Shown: in pieces, positions 1 through 12,300 of the stretch
Numbering within the stretch: position 1 is the first letter of the stretch
Layout: each line of letters starts with the position of its first letter
Source of the DNA: Pagrus major
Taxonomy: Eukaryota > Chordata > Actinopteri > Spariformes > Sparidae
Assembly (NCBI RefSeq): GCF_040436345.1
Contig: NC_133227.1
Coordinates: 26,718,671 to 26,782,670 of the forward strand
DNA length: 64,000 nt
Direction of reading: 5' to 3'
Program-made: the position numbers and the translations under genes
Notes under the pieces: generated by a model
What the model saw: the letters and a program-made list of their open reading frames with translations, nothing else
Databases searched by the model: none
What the model was told of the DNA's origin: nothing

Positions 1-1023
1 CTCTCACATGGGTTAATGACCATTATTTCAAATGAACTCTTTCAGCACAGGACTATTTATGGCTGAACAGGAGTGTGCTTACTCAAAAATCACCAAGCTA
101 CATGTTTTGACATTTTTTTCCTGTACCTATCCTCTAAACTAATGCCTCAGTTGTCTTTCAACAACTTGAAATAGTTCCCAAAACTCAAATACGGAAGAAA
201 ATAGGTTAACTACACAAACATCTCAGGCTCAGTTTTCAAATGCACACGATCAAGTAATAGTTGGACACATTTTTCCTTGAGGTTTCTGTCTATTAATTCC
301 TACATAATATAATACTCCAGGCAGGTGTTTTTAATCCGCAGATTTAATCGGGAAATTTGTGAATCCATTATAAAGTGAAAGACGCCGGATGCGGCTTGAC
401 ACGGCTGTCAAAAAAAAAACAGTCCACTGTCAACGTAGCAGCAAAGTTAGCTAACCTTTACCTCCGCGGCTAACGTTACATGGATGATTTGTCTCCGACA
501 GGTTCCGCGCAGGCAAAAAACATCCCCAAAAGGTCTAAATATCAGAATAACAACGAGTCAAATCAAAGTCATAAATATAAGTCAAGTGTAATTTCTTAAA
601 AAAGCTTGGGTGAGGCCGGCTAGTTAGTAACGCTAGGCTGGCTAGCAGGAAGCCAGTAGCTACGTGTCATATTCTCCTAAAGGCGACGTTGCATCGAGGG
701 GTTACAGGCTACGTTAGCTAACCAGCAGTTAGCTTAGTAAATACTTCACTAATAACAGCAGGTACTCGTAATAGTGCGAGTGTTTTCCCCTCCAGAAAAA
801 AAAATAGAAATGTTAAAATATATATAAACAGCGGGTCAACTTCAGTTTTTAATCCAACTCCAGGTTTTTTTTTTTAAGATAGTAAGGAGTTAGCCAACTT
901 GGTGTTAGCAATGCTAACGTAGCATCCGTTCGGGAGCCGGGGACAATTTGCTAGCCGAGATGCCGACCGTTCACACAAGACTCTTTTTCACATCGTTGTT
1001 GAGAAAATGATTCAGAAAAACTC
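1..1023. other. Left edge, no gene recognised; probable intron of a divergent minus-strand gene
   Basis: I see no convincing coding exon on either strand here. A perfect splice donor on the minus strand (GTGAGT, plus positions 1020-1025) would make this stretch the first intron of a gene transcribed leftward. Several homopolymer A and T runs are present, near 409, 789 and 865. Much of 450-980 is rich in the words gctaac and gttagct, which recur on the sec24a side at 1950-2240, but I could not define an element from them. Confidence 0.4.
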
Positions 1024-1025
1024 AC

Positions 1026-1245
1026 CCGTTATTTACGTGTAGAGTAATTTACCGATTGTGTTCGCTCTTGTAGTCATGTAAATCGGTCTCCCGGTCGAAA
1101 AATAGAGAGCCTGCGAAATGCCAGGTCTTCCTCTCCTTTTTCGTGTTTTGTTGCTCAGCCACGACACTGCAATGGCTGTCCAACAACTCCCCTAAACTCT
1201 GCCCAGCCGCTTCCTGTTTATGTTTCACAGTCATCTTTCCGGCAG
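1026..1245 (-). other. Candidate first exon of a divergent minus-strand gene (possibly non-coding)
   Basis: A 61-codon minus-strand open frame runs from 1234 down to 1049 and stops just before a consensus donor at 1026/1025 (GTGAGT). A second possible donor (GTAAAT) lies at 1053/1052, at the end of the frame. The peptide, which begins MTVKHKQEAAGQ, matches no protein I know. Human SEC24A has SAR1B as its divergent neighbour, and the first exon of SAR1B is non-coding. A 5' untranslated exon with an upstream open frame is therefore a fair reading, but the identity is inference from gene order only. Transcript data would settle it. Confidence 0.3.
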
Positions 1246-2030
1246 GTGAACTGAACCAAGCCGATGGTCAAGTTTTGTTCTTATTTTACAATTTCCACAC
1301 ATATCTTTTTTTTTTTTAATGCAATATTTTTATTAAGGTTGCTTTGTTACTTTTATATAAGCCGTGAAACCATAAACAACAAAACGCCCACAGATTGTTA
1401 GAGTATAATATTTGCTGTCAAACCTGTGAAATCATAAAAATAAAAATAAAAATCTTGTTAAATTTTACTTTTTGTGGATGGCAATTACTCTGGCGATCGA
1501 TCCAAATATACGTGGCTTTATTAGCATGTATTTCACCAGTCCCGCAACATCCAACTAAATGAGTAAAATGCTTTAAAAAAGGCATTAATTGTACATTTGA
1601 GATTTTACTCCCCGCTCTTGTTTCCAGTCGACCGAAATATCGGGAGCACCGCAGGAAATGCCACGTGTACACACTGCGCATGCCCGACGATTTTTACGTT
1701 GATCCTGCTGGGTGATCCCAACTTCCGGTGAAAGAGGAGAAGTGTCTTACACGATTACTCTGACAAGGCCTATCGTCACTCACCCGTAGCTAGTTGAGCG
1801 GGGTCTCGGTAATAGCCATGGCCCTGTGATCGCCAACGAGTCAGCTAATTAACTTTTTAAGAAAAATTAAGAGACGTCACCGTAGACGCCGCTTTGACTA
1901 AACGCCACATCGTCAGAGCCACAGGTTTAAACGTTACCCCGCGACTGCCAGCTAGTTAGCTAGCTAAAAGACGCAGCTAGCTTTTCGCCAACCGAGCACC
2001 ACTAAATTAGATCCTGGTGTCTATTTCAAG
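1240..2030 (+). promoter_or_regulatory. Shared promoter region and 5' leader of sec24a
   Basis: This segment separates the candidate divergent exon from the sec24a start codon. It has a palindromic NRF1-like site, TGCGCATGC, at 1675-1683 and a strong ETS/GABP site, ACTTCCGGTG, at 1721-1730. Both are typical of TATA-less housekeeping promoters, and I saw no TATA box near them. The spacing suggests that sec24a transcription starts shortly after 1730, leaving a leader of roughly 300 bases. The transcription start was not observed and is inference. Confidence 0.45.
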
Positions 2031-5000
2031 ATGTCAACTGCGGGGTTCAACTCTCAGAATGGGACGGGGACGGGGACGGGTCAGACGTACGCGAATGGTG
2101 AGTTAACATTCAAAATATGAGTAAAAGAAAGTGAGGAAAAGTAGCTGACATTAGCAAACTAACCGGCTAACACTTAGCAGCAGTTCTTGGATCTTGCCCC
2201 TGTGGCTATTTGCTAGCTGTTAGCTAAGTGGCTTGCTAAGCAACGCTATGTTAAGGTAGCAGAGTAAGAGCTCGCAGGTATAGTTACGCCGGGATAACAG
2301 CAGTTAATCTTGACCTGTGTTGCCTTACTGACTTAAGAAGGCAAAAATAGTGTCTATCGTTGCGACAGGCTAACTATACCCCGCTAACTAAACGTAGCCA
2401 GTGTTTGCTACCTTTCTGAATTATCCAGGTGGAAAACCAACAGGTTGACGAATAGAGTCAACAGGTATCGTCACGTTTAAGCCAGATGTTGGGATGTCCC
2501 ATCTTATCCCTGTAAACAAAACGGCGATGATGAGATCAGACCTGTAAGCTAGCACGTATTCCTCTCCTGTCAAGCTGCTCGGATAGCCACAACTTTCCCT
2601 GTCATATAAACGTCTAACGAGCTTTGACTTGTCTTTTCCCATCTGTCTCCTTTGTTTTTTTTCCAGTGTAGTTTCATTGCCAGTGAGTAATTCACTTTGC
2701 TGGTTCATTTGTCACCTCATTATTGTGCAATGCTGATTTTGTCAGCTGGGCTAAACAGCTCTGGGTTGTTTGCCTTCTACTTTTCACTGTACATGTGGCA
2801 TATTGGGGATGATCCAGATATGTCACAGCGGCGCTTTCTCCAGGCTCAACCAGTTTGATATTACTCACACATCTCTGTAGGGTTCCCATGAACGGTGAGA
2901 AACAACAACAACGATCCAAACGTACTCGGTAGCAGCTGACAGAAGTGTGATTGTGTGCAGCCTTCAGTGGCTTTTCTTATCGATGCATGTGAGGGAGCTC
3001 TTTGGTGCTGTGCAGAAGAAGCAACTGCAGCTCCAGTTTATAATAATGCCTCCGTGGTTCACTTAATCTCTAGATATGTGTATCCAAACTTATAATTGTT
3101 CATTACTTTCCTCCCTTAATCCTTTTCCTATCTCCCTTCAGTCCGATAGGTCAGTGAAATGTGTTAATCCAGCTCTGTTCATTGATCAATGTGAAATCAG
3201 TGTGAAGGCATGTCACTCCTCAGAACAGAGCTCGTAAATTAATTCTTATCACGGATTATCTGTAATGTGAATGAGCAACTCAAATGGGATTAAGTGTCGT
3301 GAAAAAAAGGGATTAGTGTGTATATATTTCCACACCAGACTGTTTCAGTGTGTCACATGTTGTCACAAGTAACAAGCATACCGTAATGACATAGTTAAAG
3401 CTTCACGTATAAAGAAAAGGGCTGCATAATTAATGGAAAAAATAATCAGAATTGCGGCAAAATGGCTATTGGCTAAGTGCAAAGCTTGTTCTCCAGATGT
3501 AAGAAAACGTGTGTTTGGTACAGACCCCAACAAACGTCACATGATTGTGATACAAAAATAATAATTCCCACTAATCGTGAATCATATTGCCATATCGGTC
3601 AAAATCAGTATGATTTCTAAACCATAGTACGCAGCCCCAATAAAGACTGAATGAAACTGAGGTGAACCTACCTTACTGACACAAACACAAGCTCACACCA
3701 GAGGATGTCGTCTCTTGGCTGATTTCCATTCTCTTGCGTGTTCTTATCATACAGCCTCTTGATCTCAATGAGGCCAGCAGTTGTAATGTGCTATACTTGT
3801 GCCAAAGTAGCAAAGGTTTAGTTGGTTGCTGAGCAAAATAACAACTTTGCAGGCAGCACAGGCTTAAAACTATGAAGAAACACACAGTTGCATGATCCCT
3901 CTCCCCCTTTTGAAAGCTCTCTTATTCGAACAGGAGCAGTTTTCGGTGTGAAGTTACAAACCTTTCTCACAACAAGTGTCTTTTTACATGACTGTAGCAA
4001 TAAAATGGTCTTTAAAGGTCCTTTTGCTATTTGCTATTTTTTAAACCAACTTCCTGTATGTTTTCCCTTTTTTAAATGAGGTGATTTGCGATTGGCTGAG
4101 AAGTGTAATTCCAAATCCTGCTCTTTCTGATTGGACAAGAGCTGTAACTTAGTGGGGGCTTTAGTTCTTAAAACTTCCCTGCTTTCAGGAAGGACAAAGA
4201 TTTGACGTGGATTATGGACCGTCATCTATCTTTGCGCATTGAGAAGAGTTGTTTTCTAATCCCTTCTCACTGCTAATTTAATTCTGCTTCCACTTATGTA
4301 GTTCTGCACTGAGTGGATCGCAGTGAATCTGTTTGCATCGTGTAACTATTTAGGATGCAAACAGCGATACGTTGATGCTGTAGTTTAAGTCATGTGGCCT
4401 GTTTGCTATTGGATTTATATGTATTCTCTCTCAGTCCAAGATAACTATTTATTTGTAGCTATTGGCAAGATGTTGCATCGTCTACAAGTTCAAAAAAGAG
4501 TGAATCCTACTTTGATATTTGGTTTGACATCATGCATCTGGGTATTTGGATATTTAAGATACAAATGCAACATTTTAGTCTTGGATCTGCCATCAGAGCA
4601 TTTTTTTTTATTGTTGTTAAATTGTCTTACTACTGCTGTGGTCAGTCAAGTAAGGTGGCTCAGAGCCCCACACTCACATTCACTGAAGGCAGATCATGGA
4701 AAATTAAATCCAGGTAAAAGGATTAGACCCCAGGCTGTCAGTTCATTGGTCATTTGGTGGATTGGAGTGGTCGTCGGTCCCAGTACTGTGCCATCTGTTT
4801 TTCATTTAACTTATTGAACTGAACAGATTTAAACCCAAGGATTTTCTTTAATTAAAAGACACTTGAATCACAAGCAAAAGCCCCTTTCAGACATGGAATC
4901 TGTCACATTGCTGGCGTCATCTGTCTGGGATGCTAATGCTTTTGAGCTTTTGAATGTAAAGCTACCTTACAGAAGTTTTGCATAATGGCTTTGGTTAAGC

Positions 5001-8000
5001 AGGACATGACTGGATCTGTGTGGTTTTGGGTACATGACTATGTAATGACTAAATAAACCTGTTGTGTAGATCTCTCTAACATGTCCGTATTACTCTTCTT
5101 GTCTTCTTCAGGTCCGTCACAGAATCCAGTTGCCCTGCAGCAACTGCCAGGGGTCAACTACGGTATGACGCACCAACCACCCTACAATCCAATGCAGGCC
5201 AAAGCTCCCATACCCCCCGGCCCTGGACTCTACCCCTCTGGGCCTTACCAGCCCGTTCCCCCAGTCAGCGCCTACCAGCCTGGCCCACCACCCACATCCT
5301 ACCCAGCTCCTCCAGGCCAGACGCTTTTAACCAGGCCTCCAATGGGAGGCCTTCCATCCCACACCCCTCCACAGTCTGCCAGCCCCAGCCCTGGTCCTCG
5401 GCTGCCCCCTGCACAGGCCACACCTCCACCTCCACCTGTGTCCTCTAGTAGCTACTACCAGAACCCACAGCAGCCGCAGCCCATGGCTCCAGCTTGGCAG
5501 TACAACACAGCTCCCCCAATGATGGGGCCACCCGCTTCCATGAGCGCACCTCCCCGCGGCCCTGTGGCTAATCATGTGAACCCAGCTGCAAGCTCGACGG
5601 CGCCGCTGCCACCACCACCGTCATCGGCAGCCTACAGCTCAGCACCACCACCAGCCCACGTGGCCCACAGTGTCGCCCAGCCACCAGGCCCAAGCATGCC
5701 CCCAACCTCTGCGCATGGATACACCCAACAAGGTAGGAATTCAGGATGTACCTAATGATTGATTTAAGTAAAATATCCTGCCTCCATCTTTGTTTGATAG
5801 CCACATTTGAGGGATCACTGCAAAAAATATGTGCATGTCGGCGTGGATATCAGAATTTTTACTCCCTAATATCCGTATCTCCTTCCCTCCTGCCAAAATG
5901 TTATTTTAAGGTGTACATTAGTAAAACTAGTAAAAAAAAATAACCGATTAGTATTACTGGTGCCATGTTTAATTGACTAGTTGACTTATTGCATGCATCC
6001 TGAGTAGGAATACAAAGGTCCAGACTGTACCATCCAGATGCACCATATAAATTTATTTCAGAGGGGATAATTCCTACTGCAGCAAATGAGAAACTAATGA
6101 TGCACCCACACCTTGGGTTAGATCAATAAGAAGATGACTCAGGTTCAATAAAATCAGGCCAGTGAACTTTGTCCAATTAATTCTTGGGTCCTCATCATAT
6201 AATCACTAATTTTATGAAACATACACTGTTTGTTTAAAATATCCACCACTGTCCCCTTCCAGTAACTTTTCAAAAGCCTGATTCCTGTGTCTTGTCCCTT
6301 TTTTGCGGTCTGTTACTGACATGAACTGCAGATATGCATATCTAGAACGCTGACATGTTGGAGCTGGACATTGCTCTCTGCTCCTGCACTGAACATGTCA
6401 ACTCACTGCTGCCTCTGGCTTCCTTCCAGGCACAGAGACTCGTTTGCTCTGAATTGGTACAAAGTTCAAATAAGAATTTTATTGTTTCCAATGCGATTCT
6501 TAAGTAGCGGTATGACGTGGCTGTTGAGACGAATCCAAATTGTAATTTCAGTTTATGATGCAGTTTGTCTTGCTAAATTCATAGCTTTCTACTTTTTCAT
6601 GTGGATGGTACAATCTCAGTAACCTTTTAATCGAAGTAGTCATTTCTCTGGAGGAAGTGGTTTTGTTCAGTGACATAAGCATTATAGAAGTTGGTTGTGC
6701 AATCTGCGGTCACAGTGTCTAAATGATTCGTCATAGCATTTCGTAAATTAACCTTGATATTTTTTTTTTTACTTCTGCGTAGAAGCACAGGTCACATGAG
6801 CGCCTCAGTCCGTCTGTTATCGGCGTATCTCTCAATCTTCAGTTTGAGATTGGCTTGAAAATTGCTGTTCACATTCACAAGAGGAGGCTGCTTGAGTTTT
6901 AGCGACCTTTCCCCCAGCTGCACCATCAGGGCGTATCTTCCCAGTACAATGGTGACAGTGAAAGTAGCAGCTAACTGGAGAAATTATCAGGTCTTTGTGG
7001 AAATGTGTACTCTGTTGAATGCTTTCTTGCTTTAAAATGCCACGTGTCACAAGCAGTTCTAAAATGTCACATTATTTCACCACCGGCCAAAATAATCTAT
7101 TGACCGTTTTTGCTCTACTGAGCTGCTGTTTCATTGTGTGGTTGAATACGGTTTAATCTCTATTATTTAAAGGTCTAATGTGTATGACATGGGTGGTCTT
7201 CAGGGGCGTAGGTGGACTATGATATCCATAATTATGGTTTCATTAGTGCATAATCACCTTTAAACTAAGAATCGTGTTTTCGTTCTCTTGGAATGAGCAC
7301 AATTATATCTACAGACGGAGCGGCTCCTCTTCCATGGAGTCATTTGTCGTTATGATTGGCACTTTCCATGTTCTGTCACTGATGGAAGAATAATCAACCT
7401 TAACATATGTTCTGCGTTTATTGATTAATAAATTCAACAAGGGAATATGTTTGAGTCCAGACACATCTGATGCGGAGACAAACACGTCACTGTCACTGTT
7501 CTGACATGAACTGGCTGTGGGTCAGTCAGACCACCAGCTGTTGTCGCCTCTAGTCAGAGCTGATAATGTTACACATCAGTGATGCCTCATATCTACATGA
7601 TATGTGGCAGCAACACAGGGTGCTCTTGTTTTACATGACACAGTAATGTTGACATCATTTTAGATGTCATAACTCTGCCTAAACAAAGATTACTGCTGAA
7701 GCGAGAAGTTGATTGAAAGAAAATGATTCAATAAAAACTCTGATATGTAATTAATCGTTATTTATCAAACAAAAATGCAAAATGGTTTCAGCTTTTGAAA
7801 TTTGAGGATTTATTGCTTTTTCTTTGTGGGAATTGTGATGAAAATGAAGTATTTGCCAGACAGAAAAGAAGAATTACTGTTGTTGATGTCACCAGGCACT
7901 GTCCCTCCACCAATGAATCCCATGGCTCCCCATGCATACCAACCAAGCAGAGCTCCCTATGGCCCCCCACCTACAGGTCCACCCCCAACCATGAAACCCA

Positions 8001-9291
8001 CACCGCCTCCCACCGGACCCCCAATGGCCAATGCCACACCTCCACCCCCCAAGGCAGATGGTAAGTTTTTGTTGGTTTCTTTTAATCTCGGCACATTTGA
8101 TTTTTGTGCTTTCTCCTCAGGCATGGCCTCCTTATAACAACGAGTGCCACATCCTAATGTCTTTATACTTGCTGTTCTACTTTCTTTCTTTATTTACATT
8201 TTAGATTGTTTGATTTACTTTGAGTGGTCTTAAAAGTGCCACTGGTGGCCCTGGTATGAGCTCCGCATAAACATCATGACCAGTCACCCAAGTAGAGTTA
8301 GCATTTCCGAGCGATAGCACTAGGTTTTATCTGGGTTAACAAGCGTGTGGAGACATTGGAAGTAACAAATTAGGCAAGTATAGTGTGTTACTAATACACA
8401 AACATATACGTTGTGGGTCTGTGCTGATTGTAAAATCAGAACGTTGTCAGTGATGATCATGATGTTGAATCACTTTGGGTCTTTAACTGTATGTCCTGTT
8501 TATGAGCCAGCCATTTTTGTTCTGATCACCTTCCGTTGTTTCCTCCACATGCCAGCTCAGTGTGGGGGGGTTGTTAACCACACTCTGCCCCCCATTGAGC
8601 CCGACTGCCAGGAGGGAGATATTGAATGTCCAGGTGTGGCCAAATCTGTCAGTAGTTATTAGATGTTGTATCAGTGCTGTAGTGCCCATCCTGTCCTCTC
8701 CGTGCTGTTGTTCATTGTGTCTAAGGATGCACTCATTCTTCTTTCATTCCTTAAACTGATGCCAAATATGAAGCTCTGCAGATACAGGGCTCCAAACTGT
8801 TAGTTCTAGATACTAAATACAGAAAAATAGAAAAATGAGAAAATAGAAAATTAGTAAAGAGATATTAGCCAAGGTGCTTCGATCTCTATAACTGTGTATT
8901 ACGGCTGCTTTAGCTCAGTATCTTCTTTAGTATCAGTGCTTTATAATTCTGACCTGGATCAACATTCGAATGTTGTGCATTTTTTTCGTCTCTATTCAAT
9001 CCAGTTAAAGCGGTGCATCAGGATGTCATCACTTTCATACCATAGGAATTGCCAGTTTGGTTCACTGATATGCATTAAGAAAAGTTGATTTAATAAGAAA
9101 AAGACTAACTTATCTAATCAGATGAAACGGGCGCCAGATGTAAAAGAAATGAGCTTCGTTACAGCCCTCATCAATGCATCCCTGGTAGCACATTTCCTGT
9201 TGGTAGTTTGTCTGCATCTCTGTCATCCATTCCCTCCAAGTCACCCATGTGACCTTAAATATTTCTTTAAACCATCATACATCACTTCTTG

Positions 9292-9356
<65 letters not shown>

Positions 9357-12300
9357 GTCAGTATTGTTGTTGTGCTTCTGGTCTCCCTTGTTCCCGTCTT
9401 TATCTGTATCTCTTTCTGTAGGTCAGATCATTCCATGTCCATCGCCTGTGGTTAGCAACACTGTGACAGAAATGGCGAAAAGTATCACTAAAATTATTCA
9501 CATCACATCTGTGTTTGCTTTGAAACAGGAACTGTGGCTGGCAATGGCCCTCAAGCACCAAACAGCTATAATCATGTTGACAACAAAATGGGTAAGGCCT
9601 TTTCCTGCCACATTTTAGATTCTTTTCACACCAAACACGTTTACAGTCCGACTTTACCAAGCAGGGGTTCGTAGCAGCTACACACTGTTGGTAAATGAGC
9701 AACAAATGGTCCTCTTTGAATTCACATCAGTTTTTGGAAAAGGCAAAGCATTTTTTAAACCTTGAAATTTACAAATTAGGACCTGTTGCATTTGATTTGT
9801 TGGTACTTAAATTCACTTAATCTCCCACAATGCCTATCAGTGACTGTTGTTATGGCATGCCGTAACCAATTAGAAGAGATCTTTTATGATATCTCTTTTC
9901 AAAGAAAAGACCAAAACCAACAATGAACACAGAGTTCTGTTGACGTCCAGTAGAGTTCAGCTAGGGGCACACACACGAGTCAGAGAAAGTTATAACTGAG
10001 CCTGACCCAGACTAGAAACTAGAAAACTCGTTCTGGTTTTTGCATCTTAATCTGCAGCTAAAAATAGTCCCCACCTAATTAAACATTTACTCCGGTTTGT
10101 GTTACATTTGCTTAAACTCACAGTGCTCCGTTTTAGGAGATTACAAAGTCTTATACAAACTTCTTATTTTTAATTTTAATTTTAATAGAATAAGTTTGCT
10201 TTTGCAGTAACTTAATTTCAAACTGACCTAATTTCTGCCCCTTTTCTTCCACAGCTGGCCAGCCTCAGCCCGGACCACCGGGTCGGCACTTGGGTCACTA
10301 CCCCTCCCTCCCACCCGGGTACCAGAACACCTCAACCCCTCACAACGCCACCTCTCCAATGCACCCTGCGATGCAGGCCGCCACGCAGCCTTACACTCAA
10401 GCACCTCAGCCATACCAGCAGGTGAGAGGAGAGTCAGTCGTGCGCTAACTCAGCATTGTCCGAGTATTTTGCATACACTGTTACACTGTTGGCTTGTCAT
10501 GGTCACGGTGGAAGGGTGTGCTCTAGCATTTCTGTCATGCGTTTGCTTTTCACCTAGTACACATGCAAAACCACTCCTTCTGTCCAAGCTCTATGGAAAT
10601 GTTAAGTTGCCATTGAGGTATAACTTCTGAGCATTTCTAGAAGCAAAGCTGACAAAACTGAGAGCAGTAAAGAACTAAAAACACTTTTAACCACAGTTTA
10701 TGCCAGCAGATGACTACATAGTGACTAGGATGACCAATTGGTCACTGATGGTAAATCAAATTTTATCTTGGCTGAGCTGCTGCACCATGAAAAGATAAAA
10801 ATTCTGGAAGGAATATAACAATTTTTGGCTCTCTGGCCGATATCGGTACCAGTCCATGCTGAATGACTTGACTGTCACCGTTTTTTAGTAAATAGAGCCT
10901 AAATAGCTTGTTGTTTCCCTTTCCTCAGCCACCCGGTGGCCCAGGGCCGGCCCAACTCAGCCCGTCCCTTGCGGCCATGAGCCTCCAGTCCAGCACCCCA
11001 GAGGCCCTGCGAGTGGTCAACCTGCTGCAGGAGAGGAACCTGCTGCCACCCAGCCCGATCCCTGCCCCGACACCCTGCCTCCCGCAGGACTTGCAGAAGA
11101 TCAACTGCCACCCAGAGTAAGCCATAGAGACCTACTAATGACAGCATGTGTCTATAATTATTCTCTTTCATTTGATTACGTTTTTAATATTTAAAACTGA
11201 CGTTACTGTCAGTTTTTCAAACTTTGCTCCGTAGGTTTGTGTAAAGAAGATAATGAAGTGCACTTAAATTCTGACTTTGCATTTGCATCACTGCTTAAAA
11301 TCAAGAACAGCATGTTAGCTGTAAGCACAACTGTACACATTTTGCAGTAGATGAGCGTTTTGCTGTCTGTTCATATGTTGCCCTGCAAGTTGCTCAGCTA
11401 TGTTGTTCCTAAACAACTTTTTTTAAAGCTCGGCAAAAAGGGGAACCATCACCGTTGACCTAACCAACTATAAACGTTTGTCTTTGTGTGTATCTCCAGG
11501 GTTTTTCGGAGTACGCTAACCAGCATCCCCCAGACCCAGTCTCTGCTCAATAAAGCCAAGATGCCCCTGGGCCTGCTGCTCCACCCCTTCAAAGACCTCT
11601 CGGTAATGCCTCAGTTCAATATTTGAAGTGCACACACTGAAGGCTTTACAGTTACATCAACTTAAATATCTCTCAGCTCCCTAAAATAGCTATGTATACT
11701 ATTTCTTAGAACTCATGAAAACATTAAACCTAACCTTTACTTAATTGTGGCAAGGGATTAAGAGGAACTCTGTAAATACACCTTACTGGTTTAAGCATGT
11801 GAATGAGAAAGACTTCAGACAGGGAAAGTGTCTCTGAGGCAGCTAAGTGAAAGGATGAAAGGGAACATCATAGCACATGGCTGTCCTGAAGTTTAAAAAT
11901 CATCTACAGCCTCATCCTCAATTAGTTTCTTAGATTGAGATAAAATACCACAGCTACTGATTACTGATTGAACCTTGAGAATCCGCCCAACACTTTCAGA
12001 ATAGGTTTTGACTAAATGGACCCCCTTGGCAAAATCTGTCAGATTGAATTTGTGTTTGTTGCCGTGTTAATCGAGGTCACCAATGACAGAGTTATTGCAC
12101 AACTTGGAACAGTGGCAAGCAGGTTTTATTGAAGTGCCAGTCACAGCTAGATGCAAACAAGAAAATGAGTTCTCCCTGTGGCACTTTTCACACAACGGTT
12201 GTTTTTGTTCTGCCGCAGCAACTACCTGTGGTGACATCCAGCACCATCGTCAGGTGTCGGTCCTGCAGAACCTACATCAACCCGTTCGTCTCATTCCTGG

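Noticed and set aside
4392-4817. 141-codon open frame in sec24a intron 1
   Set aside because: No homology, low-complexity hydrophobic composition and no splice sites in phase with the flanking exons.
9422-9528. Possible extra sec24a exon segment starting after TAG at 9421 and reading in frame (GQIIPCPSPV...)
   Set aside because: Extending exon 4 to 9422 would shift the frame at 9529 and lose the good family-like sequence GTVAGNGPQ. The acceptor at 9528 fits the phase.
9122-9618. Three overlapping open frames with poly-His, poly-Ile or poly-Ser runs
   Set aside because: They are translations of one CAT microsatellite in sec24a intron 3. No splice or homology support exists.
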